DNA from: Ga0077536 sp943370145
Lineage (GTDB): Bacteria > Pseudomonadota > Gammaproteobacteria > Ga0077536
NCBI GenBank assembly: GCA_943370145.1
Contig: CALRPY020000001.1
Span: forward strand, 233,031 to 297,030
Length of the DNA: 64,000 bases
Direction: 5' to 3'
In this document: piece after piece, positions 8,320 through 16,257 of the stretch
Numbering within the stretch: position 1 is the stretch's first letter
How the letters are laid out: every line of letters starts with the position of its first letter
The notes under the pieces: generated by a model
What the model saw: only the letters and a program-made list of their open reading frames with translations
Databases searched by the model: none
What the model was told of the DNA's origin: nothing
Position numbers and translations under genes: made by a program

Positions 8320-8937
8320 ATGGACAAAGCCACCGATCATGCCGAGTTCGTGCGCACCGCGCGGCGCATCTCGCGGCGTTTCGCGGAGGCCATCGACGGG
8401 GTGGGTCCACTGGGCCCGCCGCCGCGGCGCAAGGAGCCGCTGGCTCAATACCTTGCCCGTGTCGTGGTAGGCCAGCAGCTGTCCACGACCGCGGCGCGCA
8501 CCATCTGGTCCCGCCTCGAGGCGCTCGCCACGCGGACTGGCGCGCCGCTGCCCACCGTTGCCATGCTGACGCCGCCCGAGGCGCTGCGCGCATGCGGACT
8601 GTCCGGCAACAAGATACGCGCACTGCAGGCGCTGGCCGCGGCGGATGCGGCGGGGGCGCTCGCGGCGCGCGCGCTCGCGCGTCACCCGCCCGACGCCCGC
8701 GACGCGGTGCTGCTTGGACTGCACGGGGTGGGGCCGTGGACCGTCCAGATGGCGGCGCTGTTCTACTTCCGTGAGCCCGATATCTGGCCGGTCGGCGACG
8801 TCTCGGTGCGCAAGACCTTCGAACGCTATGTCGCGGACCAGGCGCGCTGGGATTTCGCGGCGGCCGCCGCCCTCTTCGCTCCACGCCGCTCGCTGCTTGC
8901 GCGCTACCTGTGGCGTATCGCCGACGCCACGCCCTGA
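8320..8937 (+). CDS. HhH-GPD DNA glycosylase, AlkA-like
   Basis: A 205-residue base-excision repair glycosylase of the helix-hairpin-helix superfamily that removes alkylated bases. The hairpin LLGLHGVGPWTVQMAALFYF (131-150) and the catalytic aspartate D160 in WPVGD are both present; the helix RVVVGQQLSTTAARTIW (48-64) is also typical of AlkA/MAG. It lacks the N-terminal domain of E. coli AlkA, as in many short bacterial homologues. AAGGAGG at 8288-8294 is too distant from the ATG for a normal start, so the start is likely but not certain. Divergent from the AOR gene. Confidence 0.85.
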   Translation: MDKATDHAEFVRTARRISRRFAEAIDGVGPLGPPPRRKEPLAQYLARVVVGQQLSTTAARTIWSRLEALATRTGAPLPTVAMLTPPEALRACGLSGNKIRALQALAAADAAGALAARALARHPPDARDAVLLGLHGVGPWTVQMAALFYFREPDIWPVGDVSVRKTFERYVADQARWDFAAAAALFAPRRSLLARYLWRIADATP

Positions 8938-8965
8938 CTGACCAGCACCCCCCGGAGACCTGACC

Positions 8966-9949
8966 ATGCTTGCGGCGATATATGAGAAGACGGGCGCTGC
9001 ACGCGAGGTGCTGCGAATAGTCGAACTGCCGGACCCCCAGCCCGCGGCCGGCCAGGTCCGCGTGAAACTCGCGACTTCCGGCGTCAATCCCAGCGACGTC
9101 AAGACGCGCGCGGGCAGGCGCACCACGACCCTCCCCTACCCGCGCATCGTGCCGCACAGTGACGGCGCCGGCGTGATCGACGCCATCGGTCCAGGCGTGC
9201 CCGAAAGCCGCCTCGGCGAGCGTGTGTGGGTATGGAACGCATGCTGGGGCCGGTCCGACGGCACGGCGGCAAACTACGTCGTGTTGCCCTCAAGCCAAGC
9301 CGTGCCCCTGCCGGCGACGGTGTCGTTCGCGGCCGGCGCCTGCCTCGGCATCCCGGCCCTGACCGCGTGGCACGCGGTCCACATGGACGGGGGCGTCACC
9401 GGCAAGGCGGTGCTGGTCACCGGGGGCGCGGGCGCAGTCGGCCATTACGCGGTGCAGTTCGCGAAGGCAGCCGGCGCACGCTGCGTGATCGCGACCACGA
9501 GCGGGCCGGAGAAAGCGGCGATCGCACGCGCCGCCGGCGCGGACGAGGTGATCAACTATCGCGAGGAAGATGTCGTCATGCGCGTGCTCGAGGCGACCGC
9601 CGGTGCCGGCGTCGAGCGCGTGGTCGAGGTCGATCTGGCGGCCAACCTGCGCATCATCCTGGACGCGCTTCGCGCGGAAGGCGACATCGTGGCCTATGGC
9701 TCGGGAGCAGCGGACGTCACCGTTCCATTCCTGCCGTCGGTGCTGAAAAACATCCGCTACCGCTTCTTCATCGTCTACAACCTGCACGCGACGGACCGCG
9801 CGCGAGCCCTGGCGGATCTCACCCGCCAGCTCGAGCATGGCGGCCTCGCGCATCACCTCGGACCGTCGTTCCCGCTGCACGAAATCGCCGCGGCGCACGA
9901 GGCCGTGGAAGGCGGCGCGTCCGGCAATGTCGTCGTCACGCTTGACTGA
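8966..9949 (+). CDS. NADPH:quinone reductase-like MDR oxidoreductase
   Basis: A 327-residue zinc-independent medium-chain dehydrogenase/reductase of the quinone oxidoreductase type. The GroES-like N-terminal half (VKLATSGVNPSDVKTRAG) precedes a Rossmann fold with VLVTGGAGAVGHYAVQFAK. The structural-zinc cysteine cluster of alcohol dehydrogenases is absent, as expected for this branch. It uses NADPH to reduce quinones or enones. GGAGACC lies eight bases before the ATG. It sits 28 bp after the glycosylase and 16 bp before a flavin monooxygenase, so it may share a transcript and could process products of that enzyme; this is inference. Confidence 0.85.
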   Translation: MLAAIYEKTGAAREVLRIVELPDPQPAAGQVRVKLATSGVNPSDVKTRAGRRTTTLPYPRIVPHSDGAGVIDAIGPGVPESRLGERVWVWNACWGRSDGTAANYVVLPSSQAVPLPATVSFAAGACLGIPALTAWHAVHMDGGVTGKAVLVTGGAGAVGHYAVQFAKAAGARCVIATTSGPEKAAIARAAGADEVINYREEDVVMRVLEATAGAGVERVVEVDLAANLRIILDALRAEGDIVAYGSGAADVTVPFLPSVLKNIRYRFFIVYNLHATDRARALADLTRQLEHGGLAHHLGPSFPLHEIAAAHEAVEGGASGNVVVTLD

Positions 9950-9965
9950 ACCTGGAGCACGCCCC

Positions 9966-11435
9966 ATGCAGCCCGCGAACCACACCGGCCTCCACGAGGT
10001 CGCCATCATCGGCGCCGGCTTTGCCGGCCTGTGCATGGCGATCAGGCTCAAGGAGGCGGGCATCAGCGATTTCGTCATCCTCGAACGCGGCGACCGTGTC
10101 GGCGGCACTTGGCGCGATAACACCTACCCGGGTTGCGCCTGTGACGTGCCTTCGCACCTGTATTCGTATTCCTTCGCGACCAATGGCGAGTGGTCGCGCG
10201 TGTTCGCGCCATGGCACGAGATCCAGGCCTACATCGAAAGCTGTGTCGAGCGCTTCGGGCTGGCGCCCCACCTGCGCTTCGGCACCGAGGTCAGTGAGCT
10301 GCGCTTCGACGACGCCACGCAGTGCTGGCTCGTCGGCACCGCCGGCGGCGGCCAGGTCCGGGCGCGCGTCGTCGTCAGCGGCACCGGCCCGCTGAACAAG
10401 CCCGATACGCCGGACCTGCCGGGCCTCGAGCGCTTCGGCGGCCAGGTGTTCCACTCCTCGCACTGGGACCATGGCTACGATCTCGACGGCAAGCGGGTGG
10501 CCGTGATCGGCACCGGTGCGAGCGCCATCCAGATCGTGCCGACGATCGCGCCACGGGTCGCGCTGCTGCATCTCTTCCAGCGCACGGCGCCATGGGTGAT
10601 GCCGCGGTTCGATCGCGCCTATGCCACGTGGGAGCGCCGCCTGCTGCGGGCGGTGCCAGCCTGGCGCTGGCTGGTGCGCAAGGCGATCTACTGGCGGCTC
10701 GAACTGTTCGGCTGCGCGCTGCTGAAGGATGGGCGCGCGCGCCGGCTGTTCGAGAAGCTGGGCCGCTGGCACCTGCGCCGACAGGTGGCGGATCCGGCAC
10801 TGCGCGCGAGACTGGCACCCGACTACCGGCTGGGCTGCAAGCGCGTGCTGCTGTCGGATGACTACTACCCGAGCCTGCAGCGCACCAACGTCGAAGTGGT
10901 CACGGACGCCGTGACGGAAATCACCGAACACGGCGTGCGTAGCGCCGACGGCACCGAACGTCCCGTCGACGCGATCGTGTTCGCGACCGGCTTCAAGGCC
11001 ACCGAGTTCCTGACGCCGATGCGCATCTACAACGCACGCGAGGAGGAATTGTCCGCGCGATGGCGAAGTGGTGCGGCCAGTTACCTCGGCATCGAGGTCG
11101 CGGGTTTTCCGAATCTCTTCCTGCTGGTCGGCCCGAACACCGGTCTCGGTCACAACTCGATCATCTTCATGATCGAGGCGCAGGTGCACTACGTCATGGA
11201 ATGCCTGAAGGCGCTGCGCGCGCGCGGCGCACGCAGCGCCGAAGTGAACACCGCCGCGCAGGCGGCGTACAGCGACGAGGTACAGCAACGGCTGCAGGGC
11301 ACCGCGTGGCTCGCCGGCTGCCGCAGCTGGTATCTGTCGGCGGACGGGCGCAACTTCACGATGTGGCCCGGCTTCACCGTCGAGTACTGGCGGCGGACCC
11401 GGCACTTCGATCCGGCGCTGCATGATTTCCGTTGA
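9966..11435 (+). CDS. flavin-containing monooxygenase, Baeyer-Villiger type
   Basis: A 489-residue class B flavoprotein monooxygenase. The FAD site is IIGAGFAGLCMAI (about 14-26), the NADPH site is GTGASAIQI (182-190), and the Baeyer-Villiger fingerprint FXGXXXHXXXW is exact at 157-167 (FGGQVFHSSHW). It would insert oxygen next to a ketone or oxidise a heteroatom; the substrate is unknown. Start at ATG 9966 with GGAGC upstream; the open frame to 9837 overlaps the preceding gene and is rejected. It follows the quinone reductase gene by 16 bp. Confidence 0.9.
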   Translation: MQPANHTGLHEVAIIGAGFAGLCMAIRLKEAGISDFVILERGDRVGGTWRDNTYPGCACDVPSHLYSYSFATNGEWSRVFAPWHEIQAYIESCVERFGLAPHLRFGTEVSELRFDDATQCWLVGTAGGGQVRARVVVSGTGPLNKPDTPDLPGLERFGGQVFHSSHWDHGYDLDGKRVAVIGTGASAIQIVPTIAPRVALLHLFQRTAPWVMPRFDRAYATWERRLLRAVPAWRWLVRKAIYWRLELFGCALLKDGRARRLFEKLGRWHLRRQVADPALRARLAPDYRLGCKRVLLSDDYYPSLQRTNVEVVTDAVTEITEHGVRSADGTERPVDAIVFATGFKATEFLTPMRIYNAREEELSARWRSGAASYLGIEVAGFPNLFLLVGPNTGLGHNSIIFMIEAQVHYVMECLKALRARGARSAEVNTAAQAAYSDEVQQRLQGTAWLAGCRSWYLSADGRNFTMWPGFTVEYWRRTRHFDPALHDFR

Positions 11436-11467
11436 GCCAGGGGCAGCCCCGGGGCGCGGACTCGGCC

Positions 11468-11473
11468 TAGAAT
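11468..11473 (+). promoter_or_regulatory. putative -10 box for a leaderless or short-leader transcript
   Basis: TAGAAT at 11468-11473 ends six bases before the ATG at 11480, so transcription would begin at or next to the start codon. No good -35 box is seen at normal spacing, and no ribosome-binding site precedes the ATG, which fits a leaderless message. Confidence 0.35.
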
Positions 11474-11479
11474 AGGCGC

Positions 11480-12019
11480 ATGCAGCAGTCTTCCACCGCC
11501 CTGGCCTTCGCCGCCGTTGCGCTGACGCCGGAAACCGACGCGGGCACGTGGCTGGCGACGGTCATCGAACGCCTACGGTCGGCAGGGATCGTCATCGGCG
11601 GCATGAATGCGGCCGACACCGAGGGCGGCCCCTGGGAGTGTCGCCGGCCGATGTACCTGCGCGACCTGCTGACCGGGGAGACGATCAAGATCTCGCAGGA
11701 TCTGGGGCCGGCCGCGCAGGGCTGCGCGCTCGACACCGGACAGCTCGCGCTCGCGGGCCGGTCGGTCCATCGCGCGATCGAGGCCGGGGTTGCGCTGGTC
11801 GTCGTCAACAAGTTCGGCGCGCAGGAAGCGGCCGGCGCGGGCCTGCGCGACGAACTGTTCGCCGCCGCCGAGGCCGGCATACCGGTGCTGACGACCGTCA
11901 AGCCCGAGCTGGCCGATGCGTGGTGCGAATTCGTCGGTGAGCTTGGCCAGTTGCTGCCACCGGACGTCGACCGCGTGGAAGCCTGGTGCCGGGCGGTGTG
12001 CGCCACCCACGGCCGCTGA
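11480..12019 (+). CDS. DUF2478 family protein
   Basis: A 179-residue protein matching the DUF2478 family, small nucleotide-binding-like proteins often found near molybdate uptake or molybdoenzyme genes. Visible features are an alternating alpha/beta pattern, the conserved segment ISQDLGPAAQGCALDTGQLA and the strand-turn VVVNKFGAQEAAGAGLRDE. Role in metal or cofactor supply is known only by association; the AOR gene 3.3 kb away may be relevant. Likely transcribed from its own short-leader promoter. A hairpin follows the stop by two bases. Confidence 0.75.
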   Translation: MQQSSTALAFAAVALTPETDAGTWLATVIERLRSAGIVIGGMNAADTEGGPWECRRPMYLRDLLTGETIKISQDLGPAAQGCALDTGQLALAGRSVHRAIEAGVALVVVNKFGAQEAAGAGLRDELFAAAEAGIPVLTTVKPELADAWCEFVGELGQLLPPDVDRVEAWCRAVCATHGR

Positions 12020-12021
12020 CG

Positions 12022-12041
12022 GCAGCGCGCCGCGGCGCTGC
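12022..12041 (+). terminator. stop-proximal hairpin after DUF2478 gene
   Basis: GCAGCGC at 12022-12028 pairs with GCGCTGC at 12035-12041 around a 6-base loop, starting two bases after the stop codon. No T-run follows. The rest of the 217-bp convergent gap up to 12236 shows only alternating GC tracts near 12114-12133. Confidence 0.4.
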
Positions 12042-12236
12042 ATTGGTGAGCGCAAATCCGCTTTCCACTGCTTCAGGCGGGGTGCCCGTGCCGGACATCC
12101 CTGCGGCGACCGTGCGCGCGCAGGACGCGCGCGCTCGAGCGATACAGGGACGTACTTGAGCGGGTCGCCGGAGGTATGTCCGGCGCGGGCGCCGAGGGTG
12201 GCTCAGCCTGGGTGACTGCCAGTCCCAGCCCGGGAG

Positions 12237-13307
12237 TCAGAGCGGTGGCAGCGACGAGTCGCTCTGGGGAGCCCGCTCCGGCGCCGTCCACCGCTCGTCC
12301 GGATAGCGATCCATCAGGTAACACAGGCAGTCCTGCCGCACCACGCGGGTGTCCCTCGTCAGCATCGCGGGCGTCGTCGCCCGTCGCAGCCGCAGCACGC
12401 CGTTTTCGACGCTGAAATACTCGTCGAAGACCTGGCGGCCATCCTCGGCCAGGACCTCCGGACGCACCGCGCCAGCGCGGAGCTTTCCACACACGACGCC
12501 GCGCGGAAGGTCCGCGAAATTCCAGCGCTCGAGCGTGGAAGGCAGGCGCAGGTCCGCGTCGCTGTCGTCGAAGCTGAAGCCGAGCGCAGGCGGAATCTTC
12601 ACCGTCGCAACCGTGTGGTAGAGCGCGATGTCCTCGCGGCGCGGGGGCTGCACGGGGAAATGGTCGAGCTTCAGCGCCGAGTCGACCAGTCTGGCCGCGT
12701 GCAGGTCGCCGGCCGTGGACCCCGCCTTCCCGCATTCGACGGTCACGGCCGGACACAGGCGCGACATCGCCATGGACTGCACGCCCAACGGACGCGTGAA
12801 GTAGACGACGATGCGTGAAAACAGTGCCGCCAGTTGCAGCGTCGCGGGCTCGACATCGTTGACGCAGGCGTAGTGCGGATTCATCCCCGTATTGTTGTGG
12901 ATGTCGATGCTGGCGAAGGGGGCCCGCGTCGCCATCTCGTCCACGACTTGCCGCATCAGGTGCGCCTCCGGCAGATCCGGCTCGAGGGTGCCGGGCCATA
13001 CGCGGTTGTAGTCCGGCTGGCCGTCGAGATGCCGCACGCCGGCGCGGGCGGCGCTGACGTTGCCCACGAACAGCGACAGTGGCCGCGGCAGCTCACTGGC
13101 GCGCAAGCCGCCGAGCACCTGCTGCATGGCGCGCAGGCCCGTGTCTTCATTGCCGTGCAGGAGTATCGAGACGAACAGCGGACTGCCGTGGCGACCGCGC
13201 AGGTGAATCAGGGTCGGTTGCGGCAGCAGGCGGTGGAGTGACGGCGCCGACGCGTCGAGGAAGCCCGCGGGCAAATCGTCGAGTATGTGGAGGATGGCTT
13301 CAGGCAT
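12237..13307 (-). CDS. succinylglutamate desuccinylase/aspartoacylase-family zinc hydrolase
   Basis: A 356-residue M14-like zinc carboxypeptidase-fold hydrolase. Likely zinc ligands are in LLHGNED (HXXE, residues about 50-53) and IDIHNNTG (His near residue 137), as in AspA/AstE. The family cleaves N-acyl amino acids. About 100 extra C-terminal residues, compared with a minimal M14 domain, suggest an added beta domain. The gene lies 12 bp downstream of a GCS2-type ligase and is almost certainly co-transcribed with it. I therefore favour a role on a gamma-glutamyl or other acyl-amino-acid product of that ligase rather than arginine catabolism, whose other ast genes are absent here. Confidence 0.75.
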   Translation of the reverse strand: MPEAILHILDDLPAGFLDASAPSLHRLLPQPTLIHLRGRHGSPLFVSILLHGNEDTGLRAMQQVLGGLRASELPRPLSLFVGNVSAARAGVRHLDGQPDYNRVWPGTLEPDLPEAHLMRQVVDEMATRAPFASIDIHNNTGMNPHYACVNDVEPATLQLAALFSRIVVYFTRPLGVQSMAMSRLCPAVTVECGKAGSTAGDLHAARLVDSALKLDHFPVQPPRREDIALYHTVATVKIPPALGFSFDDSDADLRLPSTLERWNFADLPRGVVCGKLRAGAVRPEVLAEDGRQVFDEYFSVENGVLRLRRATTPAMLTRDTRVVRQDCLCYLMDRYPDERWTAPERAPQSDSSLPPL

Positions 13308-13319
13308 CGTGTTCGTGTC

Positions 13320-14732
13320 TCAAAGTTCCCATTCATGCACCGGATTACCCTGTCGCTGGTGCTCGACGTAGCGGGCGGTCAGGCCGACGAAGTCACGCGG
13401 GTGGCGGCGCAGCCATTCGCGTTGCCACCACGCGCCGTTGCGGCGACTCGCGGCACGCTGCGCGACGATCGCCAGCAGCGGCTCGCTGTCGTCCGGATCG
13501 ATGTCGAGCTGGCGCAGGCCTTCGCGCGCCATCGGGACCAGTTCCTCGCAGAGCAGCGCCGATACGGGTCGCCGGCTGCCATCCAGCCAGATGAGATCGG
13601 CTTCGAGGCCAAGTTCGGCCGCGCGATAGAAATTGTCGCGCACGATGGAGAATGGAAGGCCCCGCTCGGGCGCCCCGGCCAGCGACGCCAGGAAATTCAC
13701 CGCGCCGTTGAAGAGCGCGATGTGCGCCAACATGTCGATGAACGTCGGGCCGGCCGCCATCACCCGATGCTCGATGCGCAGGCTCGGTGTCGGCCCGGGC
13801 GCAACGAGCAGTCGATTCCAGCGCCAGATCGTTCCATTGTGCAGGCGCAGATGACTGAAGTCCTCCGGCGCGTCGTCCATCTCGAGCGGCAGCAGCGGCG
13901 GGAAGCGCGACAGATTGTCCGCGAACAGCTCGAACACGCTGTGCTCGAGCCAGGCATCACCGAAGGTGACCCGTCCTTCGCCGTCGATGCTCGTCGCCGT
14001 TGCCTGTTCGAACAGCGGCACGCGGGTTTCCGCCCACAGGTCGCGTCCGAACAGGAACGGGGCATTGGCGGCCACCGCGACCATCGGGGCCGCGAGCAGC
14101 TGCGCCGCGTTGTAGTAGCGCACCGCGCGCGAACACGGCACCTGCAGGTGCAACTGCAGGGACGTCGTCGCGGCCTCCAGCAGGACGTCGTCGTGCGCCA
14201 GGCGGAGCCGTTCGCGGCCACGGATGTCGATGCGGATCGGCGCGCCGCCACGCTCGCGCATCACCTGCGCGTTCAGCGCGCGGTAACGGTTCAGCGGCGA
14301 CACGTTGGCGAGGCACAGATCGCGTTCGCGAATCGTCGGCAGGATCCCGATCAGCATGGCGATGTCGTTCCCGCCATGCGCGGCGCGCTGGCATTCCTGC
14401 CAGGTCGCGGTCAGCCCCGTCAGCAACTCGCGCAGTGCAGGTCCACGCAACGCGACCGGCGCGCAGTTCAATTCGATGTTGAAGCGGGAGAGCTCCGGCA
14501 CGACCAGCGGGCTGCCGAGGCGCTCAAGGAAGGCCTCGTTGTCGGCAACGGGAAGATAATGCCGATCGAGCAGCCAGCCTTCGATCTCGCAGCCGGCGAC
14601 CAGCGTCGGGCCGTCATCGAATGCGCCCGCGTCGAGTCGCTGGCGCAGGAGGCGGGTTTCCGCGGCGAGGCGCGCGGCGAAGCGCGACGCGTCGTCGTCG
14701 GTGAATTCGGTGCGCGCGATTTCCTGGCCCAT
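13320..14732 (-). CDS. GCS2-family glutamate-cysteine ligase-like protein
   Basis: A 470-residue protein of the carboxylate-amine ligase GCS2 fold. Key segments are VAGCEIEGWLLDRHYLP (the metal-binding E-x-E region), SRFNIELNCAPVAL and TSLQLHLQVPCS, matching the E-I-E, NIE and Q-H-Q positions of the family. Such enzymes join glutamate to an amine with ATP; the amine here is unknown, and this branch is distinct from GshA. The start is ATG 14732, with a TTG at 14741 as an alternative. It is the first gene of a two-gene unit with the aspartoacylase-like hydrolase, so ligase and hydrolase may act on the same amide. Confidence 0.7.
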   Translation of the reverse strand: MGQEIARTEFTDDDASRFAARLAAETRLLRQRLDAGAFDDGPTLVAGCEIEGWLLDRHYLPVADNEAFLERLGSPLVVPELSRFNIELNCAPVALRGPALRELLTGLTATWQECQRAAHGGNDIAMLIGILPTIRERDLCLANVSPLNRYRALNAQVMRERGGAPIRIDIRGRERLRLAHDDVLLEAATTSLQLHLQVPCSRAVRYYNAAQLLAAPMVAVAANAPFLFGRDLWAETRVPLFEQATATSIDGEGRVTFGDAWLEHSVFELFADNLSRFPPLLPLEMDDAPEDFSHLRLHNGTIWRWNRLLVAPGPTPSLRIEHRVMAAGPTFIDMLAHIALFNGAVNFLASLAGAPERGLPFSIVRDNFYRAAELGLEADLIWLDGSRRPVSALLCEELVPMAREGLRQLDIDPDDSEPLLAIVAQRAASRRNGAWWQREWLRRHPRDFVGLTARYVEHQRQGNPVHEWEL

Positions 14733-14864
14733 TACCCGCAATCCCGCTGGTGCATATGGCGGAGATTAAACGGGGCAAGCGTCACGCCGCTTGAGCGGAC
14801 GCAACTGCAGGCGCCGTGGGGCGCAGGGCGGGATGGGCGTCCGTCCCCTGCCGGCAACGGGCAA

Positions 14865-14893
14865 GCCGGCGCGCGGCCAGGTCGCGCGCCGGC
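14865..14893 (-). terminator. strong hairpin after VOC gene
   Basis: CGCGCGCCGGC at 14883-14893 pairs perfectly (11 bp) with 14865-14875 around a 7-base loop. It begins nine bases after the VOC gene stop in the direction of transcription. No T-run follows. Confidence 0.5.
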
Positions 14894-14902
14894 GTGGCGT
14901 CC

Positions 14903-15268
14903 CTACATCACGAAGAAACAGAGCTTGTTGCCGTCGAGGTCGCGACAGTAGGCGCCGTAGAACGTGCCGCCACGATTGCCCGGCGCGCCCTCGTCCTGGG
15001 CGCCCAGCGCAATCGCCTTCGCGTACAACGCGTCGACCTTGGCCTGGCTGCCGGCCGCCAGTGCGACCATCGCACCATTGCCGACCGTGGCGGGCTTGCC
15101 GTCGAAGGGCTTCATCACGAGCAGCATCGGCGAGCCCGCGCCGCCGCCCCAACCGATGTAGCGCGCATCCTCCATCGCGCGCGTGCCACCGATTTCCTGC
15201 AGCAGCGCGTCGTAGAACGTCGCGGCACGCGCGAGATCGTTGGTACCTACGGTGACATAACCAATCAT
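14903..15268 (-). CDS. VOC-superfamily (glyoxalase/bleomycin resistance-like) protein
   Basis: A 121-residue protein with the vicinal-oxygen-chelate pattern: an N-terminal module starting IGYVTVGTNDLARAATFYDALL, a glycine-rich middle and the C-terminal phrase YCRDLDGNKLCFF typical of lactoylglutathione lyase-like proteins. AGGAGAG lies just before the ATG at 15268; the long upstream extension of the frame covers an oppositely coded region and is rejected. Function within the family (isomerase, dioxygenase or resistance protein) cannot be told. It is flanked by hairpins on both sides, suggesting a single-gene message. Confidence 0.85.
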   Translation of the reverse strand: MIGYVTVGTNDLARAATFYDALLQEIGGTRAMEDARYIGWGGGAGSPMLLVMKPFDGKPATVGNGAMVALAAGSQAKVDALYAKAIALGAQDEGAPGNRGGTFYGAYCRDLDGNKLCFFVM

Positions 15269-15366
15269 TTGACTCTCCTTTTCATTACCGGATCCGAACG
15301 CCGCGCGTGCGCGGCCTTGATTGCTCCGCGCGCGCCGGGCCAATTGCCGACGGTGCGGACGTACGC

Positions 15367-15388
15367 GGCCGGGCGCTGGCGCCCGGCC
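15367..15388 (-). terminator. hairpin after alpha/beta hydrolase gene
   Basis: GGCCGGGCGC at 15367-15376 and its complement at 15379-15388 form a perfect 10-bp inverted repeat around TG, five bases past the hydrolase stop. It resembles the hairpin at 6330-6349 in core and loop. No T-run follows. Confidence 0.5.
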
Positions 15389-15393
15389 CTGGA

Positions 15394-16167
15394 TCATGCC
15401 ACCCGCAGGCGGCGGATGAAGTCGACGCTCGCGGCCAGCGTGCGCGCAGCTTGCTCCAACTGCGGGGCATGCCGGCAGTCCCGCAGCAGCAGCGTGCTGC
15501 ACGGGCCGCGCACCGCAGCCTCGATTGCCTCGAGCTGGGCCGCGCTGCCGTACTGGTCGTCCTCGCCCTGGATCTGCAGCAGGGGGACCTCGATGCCCGG
15601 CAGCACGTGCTCGATGTTCCAGCGCCTGAAGTCGGGGTGCAGCCAGGAATCGCACCAGCCATGGAAAGCGCAGTCGACGTTCCCGCCGTGGTACTTCGCG
15701 AGCTTCGCGCGGAGATCGCCGTGCCGGTAGGCCTCGCGCGCGCCGGCGATGCTCGCCAGGCCCATCGCTTCGGCGAACACGTGCGGCGCCATCACGATAA
15801 CACCCCGCACGCGCGGGTCCCGTACGAGACCGGCATTCACCAGCGCGATCGACGCGCCATCGCTGTGGCCGAACAGCACGCAATCGCCGATGCCCGCCGC
15901 GTCCAGCAGCGCCGGAAGCCCTTCGCGGCCTTCGCGCTCCATGTAATCGAGTGGCCAGGGTAATGGCACGGCGCTCGAACCGCCGTAACCAAGACGCGAA
16001 TACGCAAAGACCGGGCAGCCCGACGCTTCGGCAAGTCTGGACGGGAAGTCGCGCCACAGCGCGACGCAGCCCAGGCCTTCGTGCAGCAGCACGATGGTCG
16101 GCGCGTCCGCCCGTCCATCGAGACGCAGGCATTCCACGTTGCCGCCCGGTACGGCCAGTTGGAACAT
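15394..16167 (-). CDS. alpha/beta hydrolase
   Basis: A 257-residue cytosolic alpha/beta-fold hydrolase. The oxyanion region is LLHEGLGCVALWRDFP, the nucleophile elbow is GHSDGAS, the acid is in QGEDDQYGS and the histidine in RDCRHAPQLE, giving a complete Ser-Asp-His triad. Length and motifs fit esterases and C-C hydrolases of the MhpC/RsbQ type; the substrate is unknown. Start is ATG 16167; a TTG at 16188 would add seven residues and neither has a clear ribosome-binding site. It lies 90 bp downstream of the aminotransferase gene on the same strand. Confidence 0.8.
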   Translation of the reverse strand: MFQLAVPGGNVECLRLDGRADAPTIVLLHEGLGCVALWRDFPSRLAEASGCPVFAYSRLGYGGSSAVPLPWPLDYMEREGREGLPALLDAAGIGDCVLFGHSDGASIALVNAGLVRDPRVRGVIVMAPHVFAEAMGLASIAGAREAYRHGDLRAKLAKYHGGNVDCAFHGWCDSWLHPDFRRWNIEHVLPGIEVPLLQIQGEDDQYGSAAQLEAIEAAVRGPCSTLLLRDCRHAPQLEQAARTLAASVDFIRRLRVA

Positions 16168-16257
16168 GGGTTTAGCGACTGCGGGCAAGGACGGGTGGGT
16201 GGCAGGAAGGCGCCGCGCGCTCCCGTCAAACGTCGGGGCGCGCGGCGTGATGTTGGC

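Noticed and set aside
12237..13307. Calling the hydrolase astE (arginine succinyltransferase pathway)
   Set aside because: No astA, astB, astC or astD neighbours; the operon partner is a GCS2 ligase.
13287..14951. 554-codon plus-strand open frame
   Set aside because: Antisense to the GCS2-like ligase; low-complexity Arg/Gln-rich translation.
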